From CAZLNO01 sp964561005 (GTDB lineage: Bacteria; Pseudomonadota; Alphaproteobacteria; Kiloniellales; Rhodovibrionaceae), in NCBI GenBank assembly GCA_964561005.1, contig CAZLNO010000157.1, positions 1 through 5,944 of the forward strand: a DNA stretch of 5,944 nt. The letters are read 5' to 3'. Positions 5,943 to 5,944 of this stretch are shown piece after piece. Under the pieces are notes generated by a model. It worked only from the letters and a program-made list of their open reading frames with translations. It did not search any database and was not told where the DNA came from. The translations under genes were made by a program, and so were the position numbers. How positions within the stretch are numbered: position 1 is the stretch's first letter; every line of letters begins with the position of its first letter.

Positions 5943-5944
5943 GG

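Overview
The window is very GC-rich DNA that looks like a draft-assembly scaffold of an alphaproteobacterium, possibly a Rhodospirillales-type organism. The reasons are the alphaproteobacterial character of UvrB, MotA, CobT and the small DUF6429-like protein, plus a GTTC-N7-GTTC motif of the kind bound by alphaproteobacterial LexA. The lineage is an inference. A run of 100 N (2782-2881) is a scaffold gap whose true length is unknown.

Layout: (1) 1-1424, minus strand: the first ~474 codons of uvrB, cut by the window edge. (2) About 1425-2450: a decay zone without an intact gene. It holds a possible acetyltransferase-like fragment, a broken N-terminal piece of an IS1380-family transposase (minus), and a broken piece of a DUF4347-containing surface/adhesin-type protein (plus). 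(3) 2453-2686, minus: an intact small DUF6429-like gene. (4) 2687-3018: non-coding sequence with the N gap; a LexA-like box lies directly at the right edge of the gap. (5) 3019-3780, minus: a PP2C-type Ser/Thr phosphatase with a TTG start and a strong Shine-Dalgarno. (6) 3832-4845, minus: cobT of the cobalamin lower-ligand pathway, 51 bp upstream of the phosphatase and probably co-transcribed with it. (7) 4846-5069: divergent intergenic region with a candidate cobT promoter. (8) 5070-5942, plus: complete motA, ending two bases before the window edge, where motB would be expected.

The intact genes are housekeeping functions (nucleotide excision repair, cobalamin synthesis, protein dephosphorylation, flagellar motor) and do not form one pathway. 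I see no convincing new multi-gene system. The parts most worth a second look are the LexA-like box against the assembly gap and the mobile-element scar between uvrB and the DUF6429-like gene.
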